Assembly: GCA_047627915.1 (NCBI GenBank)
Contig: JBLHTZ010000014.1
Span: forward strand, 1-57,394
Direction of reading: 5' to 3'
DNA length: 57,394 bases
Origin: NORP294 sp047627915
GTDB lineage: Bacteria > Bacteroidota > Bacteroidia > Flavobacteriales_E > Vicingaceae
The notes beneath the pieces are model-generated. The model searched no databases. It was not told the origin of the DNA and saw nothing but the letters and a program-made list of their open reading frames with translations. Numbering within the stretch: position 1 is the stretch's first letter; each line of letters starts with the position of its first letter. This document shows positions 7,526 to 14,754 of the stretch, one piece after another. The position numbers and the translations under genes are program-made.

Positions 7526-8476
7526 TTAGTTCAGCTGCTGTAACGCAGCACTTGTATTTTTGTTTATTCTACCTGTCACGTCATAGGTGTCTGCCTTAAA
7601 AAAGGTTTTACCTGTAATTTGTTCATACAACTCAATGTAGCGGTCCGAAACCAATTGAACAAAAGAGTCAGGCATCTCGGGCATTTTTTGACCATCCAAA
7701 CCTTGAAATCCATTCTCAATTAGCCATTCACGAACAAACTCTTTGCTTAGCTGCTTTTGTTTTTCTCCCTTGGCTTGGCGATCAGCGTAGCCTTCAGCAT
7801 AGAAATAACGAGAAGAATCCGGCGTATGAATTTCATCAATGAGGTAAATGGTATCGCCAACTTTTCCAAATTCATATTTGGTGTCCACTAAAATCAATTT
7901 ACGTTCAGCTGCCATTTCTGTTCCTCTTTGAAAAAGCTTTCGAGTATAGTCCTCTAATTTCAAATAGTCAGCTTCACTTACAATTCCTTGGCGAATAATT
8001 TCTTCTCGAGAAATATCTTCGTCGTGTCCTTCTTCTGCTTTGGTAGCCGGTGTAATGATAGGTTCAGGAAATTTATCGTTTTCCTTCATTCCTTCCGGCA
8101 TTGTTACTCCACAAATCAATCTTCTACCTGCTTTGTATTCCCTCCAAGCATGTCCACTTAAATAACCGCGTATGACCATTTCGACCGGAAAAGTATCACA
8201 TCTTCTACCAATCGTAACGTTTTCGTCTGGCACTACCAATACCCAATTTGGAACAATATCAGCAGTAGCTTTTAAAAACAAACTAGCGATTTGATTTAAC
8301 ACTTGCCCTTTGAAAGGAATTGCTTTGGGCAGAATATAATCAAACGCTGAAATTCTATCACTGGCAACCATTACTAAATGCTCGGTTCCAATACTGTAAA
8401 CATCTCTCACCTTTCCGTGATAAACATTTGTTTGATTCTCAAACTGAAAATCAGTTTCTTTTACTGCTTGACTCAT
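7526..8476 (-). CDS. purC: Phosphoribosylaminoimidazole-succinocarboxamide synthase
   Basis: SAICAR synthetase: joins CAIR and aspartate using ATP in de novo purine synthesis. Family signatures seen: GKVRDVYSI near the N-terminus, MVASDRISAFDYIL, PVEMVIRGYLSGHAWREY, and LILVDTKYEFGK around the substrate site. Its 316 residues fit the longer bacterial form. Its start overlaps the phoH stop by 4 bases (8473-8476), indicating translational coupling in one operon. Confidence 0.96.
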   Translation of the reverse strand: MSQAVKETDFQFENQTNVYHGKVRDVYSIGTEHLVMVASDRISAFDYILPKAIPFKGQVLNQIASLFLKATADIVPNWVLVVPDENVTIGRRCDTFPVEMVIRGYLSGHAWREYKAGRRLICGVTMPEGMKENDKFPEPIITPATKAEEGHDEDISREEIIRQGIVSEADYLKLEDYTRKLFQRGTEMAAERKLILVDTKYEFGKVGDTIYLIDEIHTPDSSRYFYAEGYADRQAKGEKQKQLSKEFVREWLIENGFQGLDGQKMPEMPDSFVQLVSDRYIELYEQITGKTFFKADTYDVTGRINKNTSAALQQLN

Positions 8477-9444
8477 TTGTTATCATTTAATTTTTGGTTC
8501 TTATCCATGGTGTCGTAGGCTTCAATAATTCGTTTTACTAAAACGTGGCGGACTACATCTTTACCATCAAATTGAACAAATCCGATTCCTTTGGTACCAT
8601 GTAATATATTTGTTGCTTGAATTAGACCTGAAGGTTGGTTCCTTGGCAAATCTACTTGAGTAACATCTCCGGTTATGCAAAACTTTGCATTTTTACCCAT
8701 TCGAGTTAAAAACATTTTAAACTGACTTTGGGTAGCGTTTTGTGCCTCATCTAAAATAACAAAGGCATGGTCTAACGTTCTTCCTCGCATGTATGCTAAC
8801 GGTGCTATTTGCACAATTCCATTCTCCATATAATCTCGCAACTTCTCGGCAGGAAACATATCGTTTAAAGCATCATACAAAGGCTGTAAAAATGGATCTA
8901 ATTTTTCTTTTAAGTCACCCGGTAAAAAGCCCAAATTTTCTCCTGCCTCAACCGCCGGTCGTGTTAAAATTATTTTTCTTACTTCTTTATTTTTCAAGGC
9001 TCTGGCTGCCATTGCAACTGCAGTATACGTTTTTCCTGTTCCCGCAGGTCCCAAGGCAAAAACCATATCGTTCTTCTCAATTTCCTTTACCAGCTTTCGC
9101 TGATTGACAGTTCTTGCCTTAATTAAGTTTCCATGATTTCCAAAAACTAAAATTTCATCTTTGCCATGAAGTTGCTTTTCTAACTCTTTCGATTCATCGG
9201 CCAACAACATATCAATGTTCGTTTCGCTCAGTTCATTAAACTTCAATAGATGTTTAAATAACAATTGTAGCTTTTTTTCGAATCGTTCTATTTCAGGCTC
9301 CTCTCCAATCAGTTTAATCTTTCGTCCCCTAGAAACAATTTTTAACTCCGGAAAATGCAGGCGGATCGTTTTTAATTTCACGTCGTTAATTCCAAAAAGT
9401 TCCAACGGTTCAACTTCTGAAATTTCAATGGTTTTTTCTGTCAA
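8473..9444 (-). CDS. PhoH family ATPase
   Basis: 323 residues. An N-terminal region of about 100 residues (KH-like, as in YbeZ) is followed by an ATPase core with Walker A GPAGTGKT (132-139), LTRPAVEAGENLGFLPGDLK, and Walker B VILDEAQNAT. PhoH/YbeZ proteins are cytoplasmic ATPases associated with RNA metabolism and the rRNA endonuclease YbeY. It is the first gene of the operon with purC and the PaaE-like reductase, and divergent from the SAM hydrolase gene. Confidence 0.93.
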   Translation of the reverse strand: MTEKTIEISEVEPLELFGINDVKLKTIRLHFPELKIVSRGRKIKLIGEEPEIERFEKKLQLLFKHLLKFNELSETNIDMLLADESKELEKQLHGKDEILVFGNHGNLIKARTVNQRKLVKEIEKNDMVFALGPAGTGKTYTAVAMAARALKNKEVRKIILTRPAVEAGENLGFLPGDLKEKLDPFLQPLYDALNDMFPAEKLRDYMENGIVQIAPLAYMRGRTLDHAFVILDEAQNATQSQFKMFLTRMGKNAKFCITGDVTQVDLPRNQPSGLIQATNILHGTKGIGFVQFDGKDVVRHVLVKRIIEAYDTMDKNQKLNDNK

Positions 9445-9496
9445 ATGACTTAGTATTTCTAATTATGTTTGGTAATTGAAGGTACGAAATTATTAC

Positions 9497-9504
9497 TAAT
9501 TTTG
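9497..9504 (+). promoter_or_regulatory. -7 element TAATTTTG, candidate promoter of the SAM hydrolase cluster
   Basis: Exact match to the Bacteroidota consensus TAnnTTTG, 40 bases before the start codon. TTTG at 9468-9471 could serve as the -33 element, but its 25-base spacing is slightly long. Confidence 0.45.
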
Positions 9505-9544
9505 GAGGATACAAACCTAATTTTCAAATTCCTCAAACCGCACA

Positions 9545-10330
9545 ATGCCCATCATTACGCTCACCACTGATTTAGGTACAAAAGACCATTATGTTGGGGT
9601 TTTGAAAGGAAGCATTTTAAGTGAATGTCCCGATGCTACAATTGTAGATATTTCGCATGAAATTCCTGCTTACGATATTTTAAAAGCAGCATATACATTA
9701 AAGAATGCTTTTGCAGACTTCCCAGAAGGAACCATCCATATTATTGGCGTAAATCCCGAGATTAGTGAAAAGGCAGTTAGTTTGGTAGTGTTGCACAAAG
9801 GACAATACTTTATTGGTGCGGACAATGGTATTTTTTCTTTGATTTTTGAAGATAAACCTGAAAAAATGGTTGAAATAGGCATCATGGTAAACCCAGATGC
9901 GCTCACTTTTCCTACCAAGGACATTTTTACCAAAGCAGCTTGTCACATTGCAAAAAGTGGCACCCTAGAAATGATTGGAAAGGTTACTACTGAATGGAAT
10001 GAAAAAGGACTATTTAGAGCCGTTTCCGTTGGGAACATCATAAAAGGAATGGCCATACACGTTGACCATTACGGTAATGTTATTACCAATATTGACAACA
10101 ACTTTTTTAAGACTTTTGGACAAGGTAGAGAGTTTAAAATAGAATTCCGCAGAGGAGATTACGACATTACATCAATCAGCAAAGTATACAGCGATGTTCC
10201 TGAAGGAGAAAAGTTAGCATTGTTTAGTTCAATTGGAATGTTAGAAATTGCCATGAACAAAGGAAACGCAAGTAAGCTACTCGGAATGAGAGAATCGGAT
10301 ATTGTAAGAATAGAATTTTATGATCGTTAG
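9545..10330 (+). CDS. S-adenosylmethionine hydrolase / SAM hydroxide adenosyltransferase (DUF62 family)
   Basis: 261 residues. The N-terminus ITLTTDLGTKDHYVGVLKG and the segments IVDISHEIPAYDI and HIIGVNPEI are hallmarks of the family, which breaks SAM into adenosine and methionine with water as nucleophile. The C-terminal domain contains HVDHYGNVITNI and a final barrel. It is a cytoplasmic enzyme. It heads a three-gene plus-strand cluster; its last 11 bases overlap the next gene. Why the cell hydrolyses SAM here is not known. Confidence 0.9.
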   Translation: MPIITLTTDLGTKDHYVGVLKGSILSECPDATIVDISHEIPAYDILKAAYTLKNAFADFPEGTIHIIGVNPEISEKAVSLVVLHKGQYFIGADNGIFSLIFEDKPEKMVEIGIMVNPDALTFPTKDIFTKAACHIAKSGTLEMIGKVTTEWNEKGLFRAVSVGNIIKGMAIHVDHYGNVITNIDNNFFKTFGQGREFKIEFRRGDYDITSISKVYSDVPEGEKLALFSSIGMLEIAMNKGNASKLLGMRESDIVRIEFYDR

Positions 10331-10616
10331 AATAGTAAAATTAACTTTTCGGAAAGAAGAAATAGATACTTTTAAACAAGTACTTGAAGAGTCAAAAGAA
10401 CTGATTCGAGCTTTTCCAGGAGTACTTCATTTGCAAATGTTGCAATCTGCTGATAACCCTTGCATCTTTTTCACCTATAGCCATTGGGAGAATTCTACTG
10501 CGTTAGAAAATTACAGACACTCCAACCTATTCAAAAGTACTTGGGCGAAGACTAAGATACTCTTTGCTGAAAAAGCAGAAGCTTGGAGCACGGATCAATT
10601 GCACTTATTGCCCTAA
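10320..10616 (+). CDS. Small dimeric monooxygenase-like protein (ABM fold)
   Basis: 98 residues: MIVRIVKLTFRKEEIDTFKQ, then FPGVLHLQMLQSADNP, then YSHWENSTALENYRHS. This beta-alpha-beta pattern is that of the antibiotic biosynthesis monooxygenase / quinol monooxygenase superfamily (dimeric alpha/beta barrel). Actual catalysis is not shown by the sequence; many members only bind small molecules. It overlaps the SAM hydrolase gene by 11 bases, so translation is likely coupled. Confidence 0.75.
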   Translation: MIVRIVKLTFRKEEIDTFKQVLEESKELIRAFPGVLHLQMLQSADNPCIFFTYSHWENSTALENYRHSNLFKSTWAKTKILFAEKAEAWSTDQLHLLP

Positions 10617-10618
10617 TT

Positions 10619-11626
10619 ATGGAAAATGAGCTAATATCAATCATTATGCCGGTGAAGAATGCCGGATTGTACTTGGAAGATTGTATTATTAGTATTCAAA
10701 GTCAAACGGAAAGCAATTGGGAACTCATTGCAGTAAATGATGGTTCAGAAGATAACAGCGAAGACATTTTAAATTGGTTTAGCGCCGTTGATGAACGAAT
10801 TCAATACATTAAAAATAAAGGAAGTGGAATCATCGATGCGTTAAAGTGTGGATATGCTATCAGTCATGGAGATATGATTCATAGAATGGATGCAGATGAC
10901 TTGATGGTGCCAGAGAAACTTTCTTTACTAAAAGAAAAACTACTGTCTGTTGGTAAAGGAAATATTGCGACAGGAAAGGTAAAATACTTTGCTGCAGAAG
11001 GCATTAATGACGGTTATTTGAATTACCAAAATTGGTTAAACGATCTTTGTAATACTGATTCGCATTGGCGTGAACTCTTTAAGGAATGTGTGATTGCCTC
11101 TCCTAATTGGCTCATGTTCCGCACTGATTTCGAGAAATGCGGAGGATTTAATTCCGAGATATACCCAGAGGATTATGATTTAGTTTTTCGGATGTATCAA
11201 GCTGGTTTAAAAGTTACTGCTGTTGATGCTGTGACCCACCTTTGGCGCGACCACCAAGAGCGCAGCAGCAGAAACGACGATAATTATGCTGCCTATACCT
11301 TTTTCGAAATAAAGTTGCGCTATTTTTTAAGCCTTAAATATGATTCAAATAGACCTCTAATGGTTTGGGGAGCGGGAAAGAAAGGAAAGGATTTAGCGAA
11401 AAAACTGCAGGCCGAAAACATTCCATTTACTTGGGTGAGCAACAACCCTAAAAAACATGGCAAAGAAATTTACGATCAACTGATGGAGTCATTTGAAAGC
11501 ATTGCCACCAAGGATAGCCCTCAAATAGTAATTACAGTTGCTTTGAAAAGTGCAAAATCGGAAATTATGGGCTTTTTAGAAAAGCTACACCTAAAGGAAG
11601 GTCAGGACTTTTTCTTTTTTAGTTAG
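10619..11626 (+). CDS. Family 2 glycosyltransferase with C-terminal nucleotide-fold domain
   Basis: Start taken at ATG 10619 (MENELISIIMPVKNAG), 2 bases after the preceding stop. The alternative at 10583 adds 12 residues that are out of place for the family. The GT-A fold is shown by ISIIMPVKNA, VNDGSEDNS (nucleotide binding) and RMDADDLM (metal-binding DxD). An acceptor-side PEDYDLVFRMYQAG and a helical region follow. The last ~110 residues (LMVWGAGKKGKDLAKKL) form a small Rossmann-like domain. It probably transfers a sugar to a surface glycan or lipid. Specificity is unknown. Confidence 0.85.
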   Translation: MENELISIIMPVKNAGLYLEDCIISIQSQTESNWELIAVNDGSEDNSEDILNWFSAVDERIQYIKNKGSGIIDALKCGYAISHGDMIHRMDADDLMVPEKLSLLKEKLLSVGKGNIATGKVKYFAAEGINDGYLNYQNWLNDLCNTDSHWRELFKECVIASPNWLMFRTDFEKCGGFNSEIYPEDYDLVFRMYQAGLKVTAVDAVTHLWRDHQERSSRNDDNYAAYTFFEIKLRYFLSLKYDSNRPLMVWGAGKKGKDLAKKLQAENIPFTWVSNNPKKHGKEIYDQLMESFESIATKDSPQIVITVALKSAKSEIMGFLEKLHLKEGQDFFFFS

Positions 11627-11747
11627 GAGTTATACAAACCCGCTATAGATGGCCGTAAAAGTCTATATTTAACATCTTACACAGCACAAAAAAACCTCAA
11701 AAATTAGGTATTTATCATTCCTAACGTGTAAGCGCAACTTTAAGAAA

Positions 11748-12025
11748 ATGAATAAAACCTCCAGCTCAAAAACAGCATCAATCGTCTTTATATTAAGTGT
11801 ATTAGCCTCAGCTTTCTGGATTATGGGTCAACTTGTAAATGTCTACCACTTTGCCGTGGTTGGTGCCATTTTTGAAATTCTATGGCTCCCCATGATTGGC
11901 TTGTTATTTACATTACCAATTGTTTCATTTATTTAGTCAAAGAAAAGTTTTAACTAAAATCGTTGTATCTGTAATCCTTTCTAATTACCCTAACTACTGT
12001 TTTATTCATGACTTTAGGTAACTAA
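11748..12025 (+). pseudogene. Decayed small membrane protein gene
   Basis: From ATG 11748 there are 62 codons with two membrane segments (TASIVFILSVLASAFWIMG and a second helix ending TLPIVSFI), then TAG at 11934-11936. Reading on from 11933 in the +2 frame gives LVKEKF, stop (11951), LKSLYL, stop (11972), SFLITLTTVLFMTLGN, stop (12023). Joined, this makes a plausible ~92-residue protein with a third hydrophobic helix, so one frameshift and two TAA substitutions appear to have broken the gene. A short functional 62-residue protein cannot be excluded. No homologue is named. The rest of 11627-12099 holds nothing else recognisable. Confidence 0.55.
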
Positions 12026-12099
12026 CTAATAACTGAGAATCCAATAAAACCTTAATTAAAAGGGTATTAATAGCGAAAATCCCCCTACTAGAAAGTCTG

Positions 12100-12771
12100 C
12101 TATTTGAATGAAATTAGTCTCATTTCACTTTCAAAGCCAGATCGAATATCTCCATTGAACTCCGTTTCTAGGTCTTTATGTTCTCTAAATATTAGCCCTA
12201 CGCCTTTGGCGCGTGTCTCTCTTTCCAAAATTTGCTCAATCAAGTTTTCTTCTTCAAATTGTAAAATACTTACTGTTGAATCGTATTGTAAGTCGCCGTT
12301 AGAAAAAGATTCGTTCACTGTTGTGTACTCATAATCTTTAACGGCTTTTGTATTTAAGACATTGGTATTCCATCTTTTCCCAGACGTCACAGGAAATACC
12401 AATGGTACTGTAACCAAGTTATTATCCAATACCTCGTATCGGTAGTTTGTCATGGTTCTTCGGGTTATTCTATTGATTTGCCAAGGCAAGGTATCTGCTG
12501 CTCTTGTGTGAATTTCAACAACAAACGATTCTCGGTTTTCAGCGTCCACCTCTGCTCTTGCAACGTATTCTCGCTGCTGTAGACTCACCCTATTTATTCT
12601 TCCACTAAACTCATTGTAAATGGTGCTGTCTATTTGATAAATCGCCTCTTGCCCCACTTTTAAGCTAACGTATTCCTTTCCTATAAAAGGCACAACTATC
12701 GAATTTCCATCATCTTTATTACAAGCTGACAAAAAAATTATCAAAGCAAAAATTAAGGTAAACCTTTTCAT
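12100..12771 (-). CDS. Conserved Bacteroidota-type lipoprotein
   Basis: 223 residues with a lipoprotein signal (LIFALIIFLSACNKDD; Cys about residue 17) and a mostly beta-rich mature part with no named domain. It is predicted to be anchored in the inner or outer membrane, facing the periplasm. It starts 1 base after the mnmA stop and is therefore the last gene of a three-gene operon (YwqK-like, mnmA, lipoprotein). The charged NKDDGN after the Cys resembles lipoprotein export signals of this phylum. Function unknown. Confidence 0.82.
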   Translation of the reverse strand: MKRFTLIFALIIFLSACNKDDGNSIVVPFIGKEYVSLKVGQEAIYQIDSTIYNEFSGRINRVSLQQREYVARAEVDAENRESFVVEIHTRAADTLPWQINRITRRTMTNYRYEVLDNNLVTVPLVFPVTSGKRWNTNVLNTKAVKDYEYTTVNESFSNGDLQYDSTVSILQFEEENLIEQILERETRAKGVGLIFREHKDLETEFNGDIRSGFESEMRLISFK

Positions 12772-12772
12772 T

Positions 12773-13864
12773 TTATCTGGTTATAAAACCACCACCTAAC
12801 AAGTCATTTCCTTCGTAAAATACAGCCGACTGACCAGGAGCAATTCCTTTTACATCTTCGTAAAAATCCACTTCAATCTCCCCTACTTCATTTACCACAG
12901 CTCTGCTCATCATCCCTGCATCTTTGTAACGAACTTTGGTTAAAATCTCTTCCTGCTCGGGTAACTTGTCGTATTTGATAAAGTTAGGTCTACGAACAGT
13001 CATCGTTTTACGATTCAAGTCTTCTTTTTGACCTAGTACCACCGTATTATCTTCAGGATTAATACGAATAACATACAACGGTTCTCCGGTAGCTATACCT
13101 AAGCCTTTTCGCTGTCCAATGGTGTAAAAAGGATATCCCTCGTGCTGGCCCAATACATTTCCTTGCATGTCGATTAAATCACCACCTTTTACCTGCTCTT
13201 CCAAACCTGGAACTTTACGTTTTAAAAATCCTCGGTAATCGTTATCCGGTACAAAGCAAATCTCATAGCTTTCACTTTTCTTCGCCAAATCTTCATGCCC
13301 TCTGTCTAAGGCCATTTTTCTAATCTCTGGTTTAGTGAATTTTCCTAGTGGGAATTTCGTTCTTGCTAACGCTTTTTGAGACAGCCCCCACAATACGTAG
13401 GATTGGTCTTTGTTTTCATCCTTTCCTTTTGAAATGACATATCTACCGTTTTCTTCACGAACATTGGCATAGTGCCCGGTAGCAATAAATTCACAACCAA
13501 GCTGATCTGCTCTTCGAAGCAAGGCATCCCATTTAATGTGGGTATTGCACAAAACACATGGATTTGGTGTTCTACCTGCTGTGTATTCACTTACAAAATT
13601 ATCAATAATGTAATCTCCAAACTCTTCTCTAATGTCGATAATCATATGATGGAAACCATAGTTTACCGCCAAAATTCGAGCATCATTAATGTCATCTAAA
13701 CTACAACACCCCGTTATTTTCTTGTTATTTCCACCAGATGAGGCGTAGTCCCAAGTTTTCATGGTAACACCAATCACTTCGTAACCTTCTTCGTGTAATA
13801 ACATTGCACAAACCGAGCTATCAATTCCGCCACTCATGGCGACCAATACTTTTCCTTTACTCAT
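12773..13864 (-). CDS. mnmA: tRNA-specific 2-thiouridylase MnmA
   Basis: Places sulfur on U34 of tRNA-Lys, -Glu and -Gln, using ATP to activate the base. The PP-loop SGGIDSSV (11-18), the catalytic Cys103 in NPCVLCN and the second Cys203 in YEICFVPDNDY are all in place. The C-terminal RNA-binding barrel ends GQSAVFYEGNDLLGGGFI. Its 363 residues match the family. The first 8 bases overlap the 3' end of the YwqK-like gene. Confidence 0.97.
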   Translation of the reverse strand: MSKGKVLVAMSGGIDSSVCAMLLHEEGYEVIGVTMKTWDYASSGGNNKKITGCCSLDDINDARILAVNYGFHHMIIDIREEFGDYIIDNFVSEYTAGRTPNPCVLCNTHIKWDALLRRADQLGCEFIATGHYANVREENGRYVISKGKDENKDQSYVLWGLSQKALARTKFPLGKFTKPEIRKMALDRGHEDLAKKSESYEICFVPDNDYRGFLKRKVPGLEEQVKGGDLIDMQGNVLGQHEGYPFYTIGQRKGLGIATGEPLYVIRINPEDNTVVLGQKEDLNRKTMTVRRPNFIKYDKLPEQEEILTKVRYKDAGMMSRAVVNEVGEIEVDFYEDVKGIAPGQSAVFYEGNDLLGGGFITR

Positions 13865-14651
13865 AATTAATCGTCCCTCTTAAATCTTCAAATTCCAACA
13901 CATCTTTTCTATTGCCACTATATTTCTCTAAGTTTTCTAATATGATTTTTAAATCTTCAGGATTTTTCAATACCCCATTTTCATATTTCAAAACCTTTTC
14001 AACCTTTTGATTTTCGCCGTAATAAATCCAATCTTTATCTTTTTCACCTTTAAAATAATTTCCTTCTAAAATCTTGTTTCCATCCGTGTCATAAATAACC
14101 GACAAGCCGTTTAATTTACCGCCTTTAAAATTCGATGAATCTTTTACCTTGCCATCTTCATAAAAAATTCGATATGCCCCGTCTTTTAAGTCATTGACAT
14201 AATTCATTTCAGCAGAAGTTTCACCATTCAGATAATACGTTCTCCATACTCCTACTTTTTTACCCATTTTGTAGTCGCCTTTTTCAACTACTTTATCTTC
14301 TGCACCAAAAGTAATCCAGGTAGAATCTTTTAATTTATTGATGTACTTCCCTTCTGCTAGCTTCTCTCCTGTAGAATAAAACATACTAGTAAATACAACG
14401 GTTGGCGTGCGGTAAATCATTTTGGTTTGCAGTTTCCCATCGCCGTAATAATGATAAAAAACACCAAATGGCAAATCATTCTCAAACTGACCAACGTACC
14501 GAACTGATTCATCGTTGTAATACCCTTTCCATTTACCATCTTTTTGCCCGTTCGTATTTTTTTGGTTCAGTTGTGTTTGTTCTTGCGCTAACAGAGGCTG
14601 GCTAACAACTGCAAACAACACTAATAAAATAGAATAAAAACGAATTTTCAT
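13857..14651 (-). CDS. Secreted YwqK/MORN-type repeat protein
   Basis: 264 residues with a Sec signal peptide (RFYSILLVLFAVVSQPLLAQ) followed by at least six repeats of a beta-hairpin motif of the form 'G(K/D)xxGxWxxYYxDG' (for example KDGKWKGYYNDESVRYVGQF, PFGVFYHYYGDGKLQTKMIY, KKVGVWRTYYLNGE). The repeats match the 'YwqK family antitoxin' domain; most Bacteroidota members are exported structural proteins rather than antitoxins, and no toxin gene is adjacent. It is the first gene of the mnmA operon, overlapping it by 8 bases. Confidence 0.85.
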   Translation of the reverse strand: MKIRFYSILLVLFAVVSQPLLAQEQTQLNQKNTNGQKDGKWKGYYNDESVRYVGQFENDLPFGVFYHYYGDGKLQTKMIYRTPTVVFTSMFYSTGEKLAEGKYINKLKDSTWITFGAEDKVVEKGDYKMGKKVGVWRTYYLNGETSAEMNYVNDLKDGAYRIFYEDGKVKDSSNFKGGKLNGLSVIYDTDGNKILEGNYFKGEKDKDWIYYGENQKVEKVLKYENGVLKNPEDLKIILENLEKYSGNRKDVLEFEDLRGTINYE

Positions 14652-14754
14652 ATGGCAAAGTTAAACAATCATTAAAAGATGTGACGCCCTTAAACTTCAA
14701 GAATTGTACCACGCATTTCAACTCTTATTCAACAGAATCGACTACTTTTACGGA

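Noticed and set aside
13857..14651. YwqK-like protein as an antitoxin of a toxin-antitoxin pair
   Set aside because: It has a secretion signal and no toxin gene beside it; the neighbour is mnmA.
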